A DNA stretch of 64,000 nucleotides from Alicyclobacillaceae bacterium I2511 (lineage in GTDB: Bacteria; Bacillota; Bacilli; Alicyclobacillales; Alicyclobacillaceae): assembly GCA_003584005.1 (NCBI GenBank), contig QXHL01000002.1, positions 62,001 to 126,000 on the forward strand, given 5' to 3'. This document shows, piece after piece, positions 56,286 through 64,000 of this stretch (position 1 is the stretch's first letter; every line of letters begins with the position of its first letter). A program made the position numbers and the translations under genes. The notes beneath the pieces were generated by a model that searched no databases, had not been told where the DNA came from, and was given only the letters and a program-made list of their open reading frames with translations.

Positions 56286-59149
56286 GGCCGACCCTCCTCC
56301 AGACCCGTGAACCTGGCACCCACACGCAAGATGGGCTGCTCTTCCACGGCGAACAAATCCTCCAGGTTCTTCCTCGTCCTATGGTACGTCTCATCCCAAT
56401 AGGCCCGCTGACGTTGCAAGCGTGCACGCTGTGCGGGCGGCGGCGTCGGTCCAGAATGTTTCATTGATGAATCCAATACTTCCTGATACCACGACTCGAC
56501 CCGGACGAGTTCGGTCTCTACCTTCGCCCTCAAGTCCGCCAGATTCGTCGCAGCACGATCCGTTGCATAGGCGTTCGCCGCTGACAACACAAGTGCGATT
56601 CGCCCATCACGAGAAGGGGTAACTGGGGTAACTGGGGTAACTGGGGTAACTGCGGTCCCCGCATTCACCCAAGGGACGGATACAAGCGGATCGGCATTCC
56701 CTGCAAAAGGCCGCACCGATAGCCTTTGACTGTCATCCGTCACCACAAGCCACTCGGCATACGCAGGATATCCGCTCTTCGTAGTTAACAACGCCTGAAT
56801 TAAGTAGTGGCACACCCCGACGCGAAGGTCCGAAAGGGCAATATCTGGCACCGATTGTGCCGAAAAAAAAGCTGCTGCCCGATCCAGCATCCAATCCGCC
56901 ACCGGGTGAACATCCCACAACAAATCTTCCGTAGACCAGTCGCCGCGATTCGTGGCGTTCTGAATATGACGCAACGCCCGTTGAACATCCGTGGTCAGGC
57001 GGATTTGTCCTCGCTGCAGAACACTGGCCGGGAGAGAACGCAAGCGAGCGTGCAAATCCTCCACGCCTGTGAGGGTCACCGTCTTTTGCGCAGCATCCAC
57101 TTCAATGCGCTCGTACTTGCGGCGTTCGTCGTCAAAACCCGTCCGTGTCCGGTAGCGTGCTCGTTCTTCCGCCAACTCGCCCTGTAGGTCGCGAACCAAT
57201 GGCAACCAATCGTCGTAGAGACGCGGAACATCCAGAGACAGAATGGACTCCGACTTTGTCGTTGGCACCAGTAAATCCGAAAAATCTACCGACCAATCCG
57301 GAATCAATTCGGTCAGCGAACGCCCCTCCGCAATGCCTTGCTCCAAATATGCTTCCTCTTCCTCAGGTGTGAACAGCTTCAACGCACTCGCCGGGTCCCC
57401 GAGATTCAGTTCGATACTACGCGCCTTCTCAACCAATTTGTCGACAATGCGGGTATCAGCCGCATGAGCCTCGGATGCCATGGCCAAATAACGAATCTCC
57501 GGCGTTTCCATTTGTCCAAACCGGTCAATTCGCCCGTTTCGCTGTTGCAGGCGGATGAACGACCAGGGGATGTCGTAATGAATCATGTGATGACAACGAT
57601 GATGCAGATTGACGCCCTCTGAGGCGACATCCGACGCGAGAAGAAGGCGAATCGGTGAGTCCTCTTCGTTAAACTCACGCACAATCGCTTCCTGTTCCGT
57701 ATCCGCCAACTGCGCTGTGAATTCACGAATCGCTCCATCCGGACACTGCAAGTCCTCCTGCAACGCGGTTTGCAATGCACGCAGGGTTTCAATTCGTTCC
57801 GAAAACACGACAACCCGCGGCGATTTTGGCTTCCCAGTAAATTCCCATGCTAGAAGGAGTTTTTTTAACTCCTGGTATTTGGACGTATCCCGAATCGAAA
57901 GCGTATTCTGCTTCGCAGCAAGTTCCCCGAGTCGTTCAAGATCTGCTTGCCATGCATACAACACGCTCTTTGGAGCCGTCGCATTTTCCACCCTTCGGGT
58001 CAGTGTGATCATGCGATGACGCAATGTTTCTCGCAACGCCTCTGGGCTAGAGAGAAACGATTTGAGCAAAGTTACGGAAAACAACCCATCCGGTCGAGCC
58101 ACAGTTCCTGCAATGTCATGGGTGACAAGGTCGGCCAAAGCTCCCAATACGCCATCTTCACCGCCTGTGGTCAAGCAGGTAATTTTGTCGTCATGTGCCT
58201 GCTGAAATCCTGGCGTCTGAACAAGCACATCGGACTTGAATCGGCGCACCACCAGGTGCTCAATGTCATCCTTGCAAAGCGTTTCTGCATCGGCAACCGC
58301 GGTGGGATCGAGCATCCTCATCAGGGAAGCAAAACTCTCCGGTTTCCCATTGTGGGGCGTGGCTGAGGTGAGAATCAAACTGTGGCTGTGATTGGCCAAC
58401 AGATTGGCCAATTGGTTGCGCTCCGTGCTGGCGTTTGCGGCGTTGTGACACTCGTCTATCCAGACGATATCCCACTGGCATGCCTCCAAGTAACGCCGAT
58501 ACTGTTCATCGTTCTTCAGGGTATCAACGGAAATAATGACTTTATCATAATAATGGAAAGGATTTTTGTTCCGCGGAATGTCGCGACGAATACGGGCGAT
58601 TCCCACCGAATCCAAACGCATCAAAGGTATGGTGAACCTTGTCCACAGTTCCTTCTGAATCTGCTCCAGCGTGGAACGCATGGCCACCACCAGAACCCGC
58701 CGCCCCCGGCCACGGCGGATGAGCTCTGCTAGTAAAATGCCTGCCTCGATGGTTTTTCCTAGTCCTACACCGTCGGCAATGAGCAGCCGCGGCCGTACCA
58801 ATGACAGCGCTCGTTGCGCCGGGATGTATTGATACTCGCTTTCCTCCATCGCCGCCTGTCCCCGTGTCGTTATCCCCGGTTGCGTCAATGGCGTACGCGT
58901 GAGTAGGGCGTGCAAAAACAAGCGAGATCGACGATAGCCTGGTGAATCATCTCGGACAAACTTCACATCTTCTGGTGAAAGGACCTTCACGGTGTCGAGT
59001 GAATCAAGAAATGTCGCCTCGTAATCCCGGACCGTTTCACTTAACCCCGTCACATGCAGCGCAAACACATTGTGTTGTACGGGACGCGAATCACGGACCA
59101 GCCACTCCTCTCCGCGAATTTGAACTCGGGAACCCGGTGCATATGTCAA
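56282..59149 (-). CDS. SNF2-family helicase (DrmD-like), first gene of defence operon
   Basis: A 955-residue superfamily 2 ATPase. Walker A is LIADGVGLGKTIEAGILLAE, motif II WIDECHNAAN, motif III SATPHNGKPESF, and the second lobe has LLLASDVASEGVNLHHRCH and QQRNGRIDRFGQ, typical of HepA/RapA-like proteins and of DISARM DrmD. A VTP tripeptide repeat (four copies) lies near residue 850. TTG at 59149 has AAAGGGG eight bases upstream; an ATG at 59191 extends the frame by 14 residues but lacks a site. It overlaps the methyltransferase by ATGA. Confidence 0.85.
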   Translation of the reverse strand: MTYAPGSRVQIRGEEWLVRDSRPVQHNVFALHVTGLSETVRDYEATFLDSLDTVKVLSPEDVKFVRDDSPGYRRSRLFLHALLTRTPLTQPGITTRGQAAMEESEYQYIPAQRALSLVRPRLLIADGVGLGKTIEAGILLAELIRRGRGRRVLVVAMRSTLEQIQKELWTRFTIPLMRLDSVGIARIRRDIPRNKNPFHYYDKVIISVDTLKNDEQYRRYLEACQWDIVWIDECHNAANASTERNQLANLLANHSHSLILTSATPHNGKPESFASLMRMLDPTAVADAETLCKDDIEHLVVRRFKSDVLVQTPGFQQAHDDKITCLTTGGEDGVLGALADLVTHDIAGTVARPDGLFSVTLLKSFLSSPEALRETLRHRMITLTRRVENATAPKSVLYAWQADLERLGELAAKQNTLSIRDTSKYQELKKLLLAWEFTGKPKSPRVVVFSERIETLRALQTALQEDLQCPDGAIREFTAQLADTEQEAIVREFNEEDSPIRLLLASDVASEGVNLHHRCHHMIHYDIPWSFIRLQQRNGRIDRFGQMETPEIRYLAMASEAHAADTRIVDKLVEKARSIELNLGDPASALKLFTPEEEEAYLEQGIAEGRSLTELIPDWSVDFSDLLVPTTKSESILSLDVPRLYDDWLPLVRDLQGELAEERARYRTRTGFDDERRKYERIEVDAAQKTVTLTGVEDLHARLRSLPASVLQRGQIRLTTDVQRALRHIQNATNRGDWSTEDLLWDVHPVADWMLDRAAAFFSAQSVPDIALSDLRVGVCHYLIQALLTTKSGYPAYAEWLVVTDDSQRLSVRPFAGNADPLVSVPWVNAGTAVTPVTPVTPVTPSRDGRIALVLSAANAYATDRAATNLADLRAKVETELVRVESWYQEVLDSSMKHSGPTPPPAQRARLQRQRAYWDETYHRTRKNLEDLFAVEEQPILRVGARFTGLEEGRP
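56616..56651. repeat. Four tandem copies of GGGGTAACT inside the SNF2 gene
   Basis: Four perfect 9-bp units in a row encode a Val-Thr-Pro repeat on the minus strand. The unit length keeps the frame, so copy number can change without breaking the protein. It probably forms a flexible linker. Confidence 0.95.
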
Positions 59150-59191
59150 GTGGAAAACCCCTTTGATTTTCCCCATGCAGAGGAAAGGCAT

Positions 59192-59574
59192 GATGATTTA
59201 ATTTACGATGGGAGCAAATACTAATCTCTGGTAACCATTCTAGCGGAATTTGACGAAATTCGCACTATAGTAAAAAGGCTTTCCAGAGATGAAGGATTAA
59301 GTCTCGTATCATCTGTACGTGGAAACATCACCATCTGGCTCACCTGCAATGAACCGTCAACTGCCGCATTGCAAAACTTCCGGATGGCCTTGTATGAAAT
59401 CCTCGCCCGGATGGTTAACCGTGAGATGCCCCTTCAAACTTTCTTGCCATGAATGGATTGAAGACAACTTCCCGATAAGCACCCGTTTCTCATCGGAAAC
59501 ATCAAAGAATGGACGGCACACTCGTGAAGAAGTGCCAGAAGACAGATGCATTCGGGAATTGTTGTGGCAATCGC
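59192..59574. other. Upstream region of defence operon
   Basis: No gene is evident. On the minus strand TAGAAT (59237-59242) could be a -10 element, but no good -35 is seen. Part of 59500-59574 may be decayed recombinase sequence. Confidence 0.35.
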
Positions 59575-59683
59575 GGAATTGAACTCGAATCGCTGCGGGA
59601 CGGTGTGAATCGGCTCAAGGACTTGGCGGATCGAATACAGGCGAATCGTGGGTGAGGTCAACATTCGGGTGAAATTCCTATGA
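59575..59683 (+). pseudogene. Serine recombinase C-terminus, internally deleted remnant
   Basis: ELESLRDGVNRLKDL matches the fragment at 35300 almost exactly, then jumps (after an internal deletion of about 200 bases) to sequence equivalent to LRIEYTR and EVNIRVKFL just before a stop. It shows that element 3 once carried a related integrase at the same relative position. Confidence 0.75.
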
Positions 59684-59699
59684 TCCGCGCGTTTTGCGC

Positions 59700-60254
59700 C
59701 TACTGAATCCCCTTCGAACTCTGATAGCTCTCGATGGTACGCAACTTCGCCAATTGAATTTCCATTACGATATCTTCCACCGAAACACCGCGCTCGGAGG
59801 CTTCGCGGTCAGCAACATGAAGTCGGTCATCAATTTCCGCAATTTCATGTAAGCAATCGGAAAACAGTTGAGCGGGCAAGATTCGCGTTTCATGGTGATA
59901 TTGCAGCGCTTGGAGTCGTTTATCGCCCGTAATCAAAAAATCTGCCAATGCCTCCTTCGCCGTTGCCAAAATAAAATCGTCCTCTCGATGACTTGCGACT
60001 CGGGGTACAAACAGTGGGATAGGATGAACGACTGAAGTGGCTCTCAAACTCATCACAAACAAGCGAACCTGTTCACGACTCAGCCGCGACGAGAAATAAG
60101 GGTTCGCCAGGGTCCGCTCCAATTCATCCAAAATAGGCTTCGATATATGCAGATGAAATTGCCCTGACAACCACGCTTCCCGAATGTCCGCAATCGGTCC
60201 ACGTCCGGCTCGAATGGCTGAAGCCAAAATATTCGTGTCCAATACGACCCGCAT
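59700..60254 (-). CDS. PIN-domain toxin (VapC-like)
   Basis: A 184-residue protein with the PIN pattern: MRVVLDTNILASAIRAG (first acidic residue), KPILDELERTLANPYF, SHREDDFILATAKEALADFLITGDKRLQAL (in parts) with the later aspartates. It should cut RNA. Its ATG overlaps the antitoxin stop (TAATG). The C-terminal ~45 residues are an extension beyond the PIN domain. It is the toxin of the pair near the right end of island element 3. Confidence 0.85.
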   Translation of the reverse strand: MRVVLDTNILASAIRAGRGPIADIREAWLSGQFHLHISKPILDELERTLANPYFSSRLSREQVRLFVMSLRATSVVHPIPLFVPRVASHREDDFILATAKEALADFLITGDKRLQALQYHHETRILPAQLFSDCLHEIAEIDDRLHVADREASERGVSVEDIVMEIQLAKLRTIESYQSSKGIQ

Positions 60255-60568
60255 TATGCCTCTCCCTCAGTACCTTGCCCAGCTAACCCTGAGCGTACAC
60301 CAGATAGAGCGCGTTCCACTTCCTTGTTGAATTCATCCTCGGGAACGTCAACGAAAGCATCCCGCATTTGATCCATCACACGGCGCAGGTCCATCAGACG
60401 ACTGTCACGCTGCTTCAGCCATTCCAAATCCTCCGGGCTCACCAGACCAGCAACTGGAACACCGCTCTTTTCTACAACCACTCGCGCCTGATCCCGCGAC
60501 ACCAAATTGATGACTTCACTCCAATGTTCCCTTACATCTGAGGATTTCATAACCTGTTGCTCTTTCAT
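60254..60568 (-). CDS. Phd/YefM-type antitoxin
   Basis: A 104-residue protein with the Phd/YefM N-terminal pattern VMKSSDVREHWSEVINLVSRD and ARVVVEKSGVPVAGLVSPEDLEWL (in parts). The C-terminus is acidic and should bind the toxin. The ATG at 60568 follows a G-rich site; the open frame extends upstream without family similarity. It overlaps the PIN toxin by one base. Confidence 0.85.
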   Translation of the reverse strand: MKEQQVMKSSDVREHWSEVINLVSRDQARVVVEKSGVPVAGLVSPEDLEWLKQRDSRLMDLRRVMDQMRDAFVDVPEDEFNKEVERALSGVRSGLAGQGTEGEA

Positions 60569-60724
60569 GCCCCACCCCGATCCGTACGTTATCGTACACT
60601 TTTGTACAGCTATTATAACATGACAGGTTGTGCTATGCGAGTAGGAAATCGCGGAGAGAGGTAACTCAAAGTGAAGGGGAGAAGTACGAAACAACCAAAT
60701 GTAAATGAATATCTTTACTTCTTG

Positions 60725-61065
60725 AAAACATCTCGGCTGGATTCGTTTATGGACCTGTTATCAGTGACAGGTCGGTAAAGTACTCCACTTTCAGCGTATA
60801 TTGCTATTCGTAGTCCCACAGGGCTACGAATAGTCGATGGAGAGAAATATAGCCTTCGATTCGCGCGCGACTTTTTGGAACGCCTCTGGACCCCATGGGT
60901 ACCAGTCGACTGGGTTGTGCGCGTGTTGCAGGAGGTATGGTGACTTTTCGTGGATCAGGCGGTTGGTGAATTTGTGACCGCCGTTGTTGGAGTTCACGAG
61001 GGAATCATCCACTCTGGTGAGATTTACCGTTCGTATAGACCTGGGTGGCAGAAAGTATTTGATGA
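60725..61065 (-). repeat. Island direct repeat, copy D (right boundary)
   Basis: Same order as copies B and C: GAAAACATCTCGGCTGG, the GGACCTGT/ACAGGTC inverted repeat, the core CAGTGACAGGTCGG, TACTCCACTTTCAGCGTATA, the stem-loop and the yyaL 5' segment from a GTG at 60997 to a stop after FLSIDYS. Similarity ends near 61065. It is the last copy in the window and the likely right edge of the stacked elements. Confidence 0.85.
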
Positions 61066-61214
61066 GTACGCAAGGCATGTACGTGCCAGTAAAGCCGTTT
61101 GAGTCTGACATTCAACAGCCATGCCGCATAATTATTCAAGATTATGGCAGGTCCCCTCTGTCGTATTCGCCCCCGTTAATGACAGAAGGACTTCACGTCC
61201 GTCAAAGACTTGCT

Positions 61215-61946
61215 TCATTTTACGGCGGCAATCAAACCGCGATTTCCATGCACATGCAGAGTAGTTGTGTGAAACTCGCATTCCCGTAGCCAGGCGAGAT
61301 GAGTTTCCAAATTTACAGGAAAGTCGCCCTCTTCTTGAAGAGTCGTCTCGTGTATAGCAAAACTATCGCCTTCTTCGGGAGCAGTTTCTGAACCATGATA
61401 TCCATCGAGACGCTTCCACACGGAACGAAACAAAGGAAACACAACCTCATCTTCAACTTTTAGCCGATCCAACAGGAGAAATATGCCACCAGGACGTAGG
61501 AAGCTATGGATATGGCGGTATGCTTTCTGCATATCTTGGGCGGATAAGTGATGGAGTGATTGAATCGCGATTACCGCCCCTATTTCAGATACTGGTAACT
61601 GAAGTTTCGATAACTCCGCTAAGTCCCCGTATAGAGGAATAAAGCGGTTCGCATATGGACTTAAGCACTCTAATGCCAATTGTGCCATAGCTTCAGAATT
61701 GTCAATACCAATCACTTGGCTATGAGGTATCCGTTCAAAGATAAGTTCTTCTACCTTGCCAGAGCCGTATCCTAAGTCAAGAATCCACTCGCCTCGATGT
61801 ATAAATTCAGCCAATAAATATACTAAAATGTCCAACTGTTCTCCGCGAGTTGGATTGATTTTGTCACCACTCGTATCCCAAATGCGGGCAGTGATAGGGT
61901 CTTTCCACCCCTGTGTCACAGAATCACCGTCTTCCTTAAAGTTCAC
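61215..61946 (-). CDS. Class I SAM-dependent methyltransferase
   Basis: A 243-residue methyltransferase. Motif I is WILDLGYGSGKVEELIFERI, motif II ends in VIGIDNSEAMAQLA, motif IV is IGAVIAIQSLHHLSAQDM, and FLRPGGIFLLLDRL is the post-motif strand. It resembles small-molecule methyltransferases of the UbiE/trans-aconitate type. The substrate is unknown. The frame opens at a GTG without a clear ribosome site; a later GTG at 61919 is an alternative. Confidence 0.82.
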   Translation of the reverse strand: MNFKEDGDSVTQGWKDPITARIWDTSGDKINPTRGEQLDILVYLLAEFIHRGEWILDLGYGSGKVEELIFERIPHSQVIGIDNSEAMAQLALECLSPYANRFIPLYGDLAELSKLQLPVSEIGAVIAIQSLHHLSAQDMQKAYRHIHSFLRPGGIFLLLDRLKVEDEVVFPLFRSVWKRLDGYHGSETAPEEGDSFAIHETTLQEEGDFPVNLETHLAWLRECEFHTTTLHVHGNRGLIAAVK

Positions 61947-62156
61947 AAAAACAGTTTACATGTATCCTCCAGCACAGAAATAGATTGTTATTGCTTGAAC
62001 GCCTGTTTTGAATACGATTTCCCTTCTGTCGCTAAACGCCCCGTTAATCCAGAATGGACTACTCGCGCGCCGCTGTATATCGATGCAGATGTCAGTAGAT
62101 TGAATTTGCCCAACAAACTCAATTGAGATAACATTTCTACAGAACCACCATCATTC

Positions 62157-62567
62157 TCATCCGGTAACGGTTGCTGCCATTTCATCTTGCGCAGCACCTT
62201 GCGTGTTCGTAGGTCCCACTGAACGTGCAAGCTGGTAGAGCATGTACTGATTAAGACTTACACCCTCTAATTTAGCTCTGAAAGCCAAGTCACGTTGCAG
62301 TGATTTTGGTAAGCGCAAAAGAAATTTGCTGGGTTCAGCATCAGTTAAATCAATCGGCTCAGGAATTTCAATGCCATCCTGTAACGCACCATCTAACCAA
62401 CAACGCTTAGCATCTTGAATCATATTCATCAATTCAGGTAGAGACTCCGCTTGCGTAATGCATCCGGGCAACTCGTTGATCTTTGCAACATAGCCCCCTG
62501 AATGGGAATCAGGAATCACCGTGATTGCATATGGCAAAGACATATAATAATCCAAGTCCTTCTTCAT
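62157..62567 (-). CDS. hicB: HicB family antitoxin
   Basis: A 136-residue antitoxin. The N-terminal partially degraded RNase-H-like domain reads YAITVIPDSHSGGYVAKINELPGCITQAES (in parts), with LDGALQDGIEIPEP, and the C-terminal ribbon-helix-helix reads KFLLRLPKSLQRDLAFRAKLEGVSLNQYM (in parts). ATG 62567 overlaps the hicA stop (TGATG), and GGGTGG precedes it. The partner toxin gene upstream carries an in-frame stop, so this antitoxin may be an orphan. Confidence 0.9.
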   Translation of the reverse strand: MKKDLDYYMSLPYAITVIPDSHSGGYVAKINELPGCITQAESLPELMNMIQDAKRCWLDGALQDGIEIPEPIDLTDAEPSKFLLRLPKSLQRDLAFRAKLEGVSLNQYMLYQLARSVGPTNTQGAAQDEMAATVTG

Positions 62568-62809
62568 CAAATCCACCCATTTTCGCTGAGAATTTCAATA
62601 ACTTGCCTCACATACACTTCTTTCACGTGATTCCTGTGGCGAGGAACAACGATCTGATCTGTACCTAGAACGTATCAGTAATGACTCGTACCCTTACCGG
62701 ACTGTTTTCTCTCGAATCCTGTATTACGCAATACCTTATCGAGCTCTTCGAACCGCACAGACTTAGGGTTGTTTCGAATGCTCTCCAACAATTTTTCCCA
62801 CTGACTCAA
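62567..62809 (-). pseudogene. hicA: HicA toxin interrupted by an in-frame TGA
   Basis: From a TTG at 62809, with GAGGTGA ahead of it, an 80-codon frame reads SQWEKLLESIRNNPKSVRFE, then GFERKQSGKGTSHY, a TGA at codon 45 (62675-62677), then YVLGTDQIVVPRHRNHVKEV and ILSENGWI to the TGA that overlaps hicB. It has the HicA double-stranded-RNA-binding-like fold and the catalytic histidine region. TGG to TGA would be a single-base change. The toxin is therefore inactive unless the stop is read through. Confidence 0.85.
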
Positions 62810-63084
62810 GCTTTCACCTCGTGTCGAGCAATATCATATACGATATTATATCGTGTTTGGCCCTAAATTACAATCGTGGAGTCCTTCTTGCGTTAAACCT
62901 GCCCGATTGTTTAAGATTTACGCGTTTCCGTCGGCGTATGATTATGCAGATTCCACCATGTTTTGGACCTAATGCATGAGTCCTGAATCCAAATCGTTGA
63001 TACTCTGATCCTCACCTTTGGTCTTCGCCATTTTAGATGTGTTGGATTTGCGGCTGATGAAGAGTTTGGCGGTAAGGTGTTCAG

Positions 63085-63468
63085 TCATTGATTGAGTTTC
63101 TGGTAAATCTCCATGGAATCCAGATTGATAACAAAGCTTCCAGCTATGAGGATATCCAGTCCGATGAGGCCGTTAATATCCCAATCAATTTGTCCGAAGT
63201 CTATGACCATACGAGATATTCTGAATCCACAGAATTCAGCATGCTCAACTGTCTTTTCAAATGCGTAGTCAGCACCACCAATCCCTTGTGAACGGTTAAT
63301 ACGGTCTCCGTTTTTATAAGCAATCCCAAGGTCATCAACCGCATCGGAAACGATGATGGTGTGTTCTGCTCCCGTATCAATTGCCATACGATCAATCGTT
63401 TTAGTTCGGCGGTTATAAGTGATATTTAGGGAGGCCAAAAGGAGTCCTTCCGAATCGTCAATGTGCAC
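63085..63468 (-). CDS. Retropepsin-like aspartic protease family protein
   Basis: A 127-residue single-domain protein with the catalytic motif RMAIDTGAEHTIIVSDAVDDLG and the later WDINGLIGLDILIAGSFVINL, matching bacterial retropepsin-like proteins that act as dimers. I prefer the GTG at 63468, which has GGGGTAGG upstream and overlaps the preceding gene by 11 bp; the frame also opens further upstream at 63540. The target is unknown. Confidence 0.75.
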   Translation of the reverse strand: MHIDDSEGLLLASLNITYNRRTKTIDRMAIDTGAEHTIIVSDAVDDLGIAYKNGDRINRSQGIGGADYAFEKTVEHAEFCGFRISRMVIDFGQIDWDINGLIGLDILIAGSFVINLDSMEIYQKLNQ

Positions 63469-63709
63469 GTAGCCTACCCCGCAGTCCTGGTCTCCGGCGT
63501 AATTCAATGACAACGGAGTCATTAGATGTATGATACACAAACATCGTGTCTTTACATTGCATCAGAGTTTTTGTTGCTTCTTCGTCAGGAACGGCACGGA
63601 CGACAGCCATATCATCGATCAACACCATGTCACCTTCAATATGAGACGACAACTCCTCGACCAACACAAACTGATTTGGGAATCGTTTACGGACTTCTGA
63701 CCATTGCAC
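63458..63709 (-). CDS. Small hypothetical protein paired with aspartic protease
   Basis: An 83-residue protein (QWSEVRKRFPNQFVLVEELS, then GDMVLIDDMAVVRAVPDE) with no membrane segment and no family that I can name with certainty. GAGGAGG lies seven bases before the GTG at 63709. It overlaps the protease gene, so the two are likely coupled and may act together, for example as substrate or regulator. Confidence 0.6.
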   Translation of the reverse strand: MQWSEVRKRFPNQFVLVEELSSHIEGDMVLIDDMAVVRAVPDEEATKTLMQCKDTMFVYHTSNDSVVIELRRRPGLRGRLRAH

Positions 63710-64000
63710 GTTCATGCCTCCTCGTATACTCGGTTCCAACGTTCCAACTGAGCTGATTTTGTTAACAATCATTGTACTGCGTCCGATAGTTATTAGCGAC
63801 ATAATCGGTTCCATGAGAGATTCGTGCCATCTTACATTTTTTGAGACATTCAATATAGGACATTCCTGCCTCTTAGCCGAAGAAGAACAACGAAGGTGGG
63901 CGCATGTTTATGCACTAGTTGCTTCATTGGGTTCCTGCGATTATACCTTGTTACCTCCAAGGATATCCCGTGATTTCTGGCAACAGGAATGAAAAAATTT
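63710..64000. other. Window end, no gene supported
   Basis: A leader of the small gene at 63709 and about 290 bases in which I see no supported gene. The stretch 62880-63084 is likewise empty apart from a short minus-strand frame of 20 codons that I do not trust. Confidence 0.3.

Noticed and set aside
45280-59191. Operon called as a complete DISARM system
   Set aside because: No DrmC phospholipase D gene is present, DrmA and DrmB features appear in one protein, and a UvrD gene is included. I could not run profile searches, so I keep the name open.
61988-62230. 80-codon minus-strand frame overlapping the hicB end
   Set aside because: It overlaps the conserved C-terminus of HicB in another frame and has no recognisable features.
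1-64000. CRISPR arrays, rRNA genes, further tRNAs
   Set aside because: I saw no regularly spaced short repeats, no rRNA sequence, and only one tRNA with a full cloverleaf.

Overview
The window looks like the chromosome of a Bacillota, most likely an Alicyclobacillaceae-like or other Bacillales relative. The signs are strong AGGAGG-type ribosome binding sites with many GTG and TTG starts, a Gram-positive c-di-AMP (ydaO-type) riboswitch, a menaquinone gene cluster, NrdR with a B12-dependent ribonucleotide reductase, BcrC, an ECF sigma/anti-sigma pair and LysM/NlpC cell-wall hydrolases. This is inference from gene content; there is no rRNA in the window to settle taxonomy.

Region 1 (1-31 kb) is ordinary core genome. 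It holds the hisC start, threonine dehydratase, a Ca2+/H+ exchanger, a crotonase, MarR, BcrC, an ECF sigma/anti-sigma/membrane-protein operon, nrdR-nrdJ, a PduO-type cobalamin adenosyltransferase, an HAD phosphatase, dapF, tRNA-Leu(CAG), a riboswitch-controlled NlpC/P60 hydrolase, a Na+/H+-type antiporter, a YgjP-like metallopeptidase, and the menaquinone genes menB-menE-menF-menD-menH with a divergent menA. No menC is visible. The ribonucleotide reductase and the adenosyltransferase fit together: one needs adenosylcobalamin and the other makes it. A palindromic NrdR site pair lies on the nrdR promoter.

Region 2 (31-61 kb) is an accessory island built into a yyaL-type gene (DUF255, thioredoxin-like). 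The 3' part of yyaL lies at 31.1-33.06 kb. Four diverged direct repeats, at about 33.1, 36.5, 41.4 and 60.8 kb, each carry a short core, a stem-loop and the first ~57 codons of yyaL. I read these as attachment-site scars dividing three elements stacked in tandem. Element 1 carries a MerR fragment, a nuclease-like protein, a serine-recombinase remnant and a RelE-type toxin-antitoxin pair. Element 2 carries MerR, TetR, a decayed MFS transporter and a UPF0175/PIN pair. Element 3 carries a large putative defence operon, a recombinase remnant and a PIN/Phd pair. Each element ends with a toxin-antitoxin module just before the next repeat.

The most interesting content is the operon at 41.9-59.2 kb on the minus strand. 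It encodes an SNF2-family helicase (DrmD-like), a 1512-residue N6-adenine DNA methyltransferase (DrmMI/PglX-like), a 2156-residue DEAD-type helicase with Zn/DUF1998-like regions and a possible nuclease-like tail (a DrmA+DrmB or DruE analogue), and a UvrD helicase carrying a RelE-like N-terminal domain. These four genes overlap one another by exactly 4 bp. A Ser/Thr kinase follows. The set resembles DISARM class 1 and Druantia but matches neither as I know them.

Region 3 (61-64 kb) is further accessory sequence: a SAM-dependent methyltransferase, hicB with a stop-interrupted hicA, and a small protein paired with a retropepsin-like protease.
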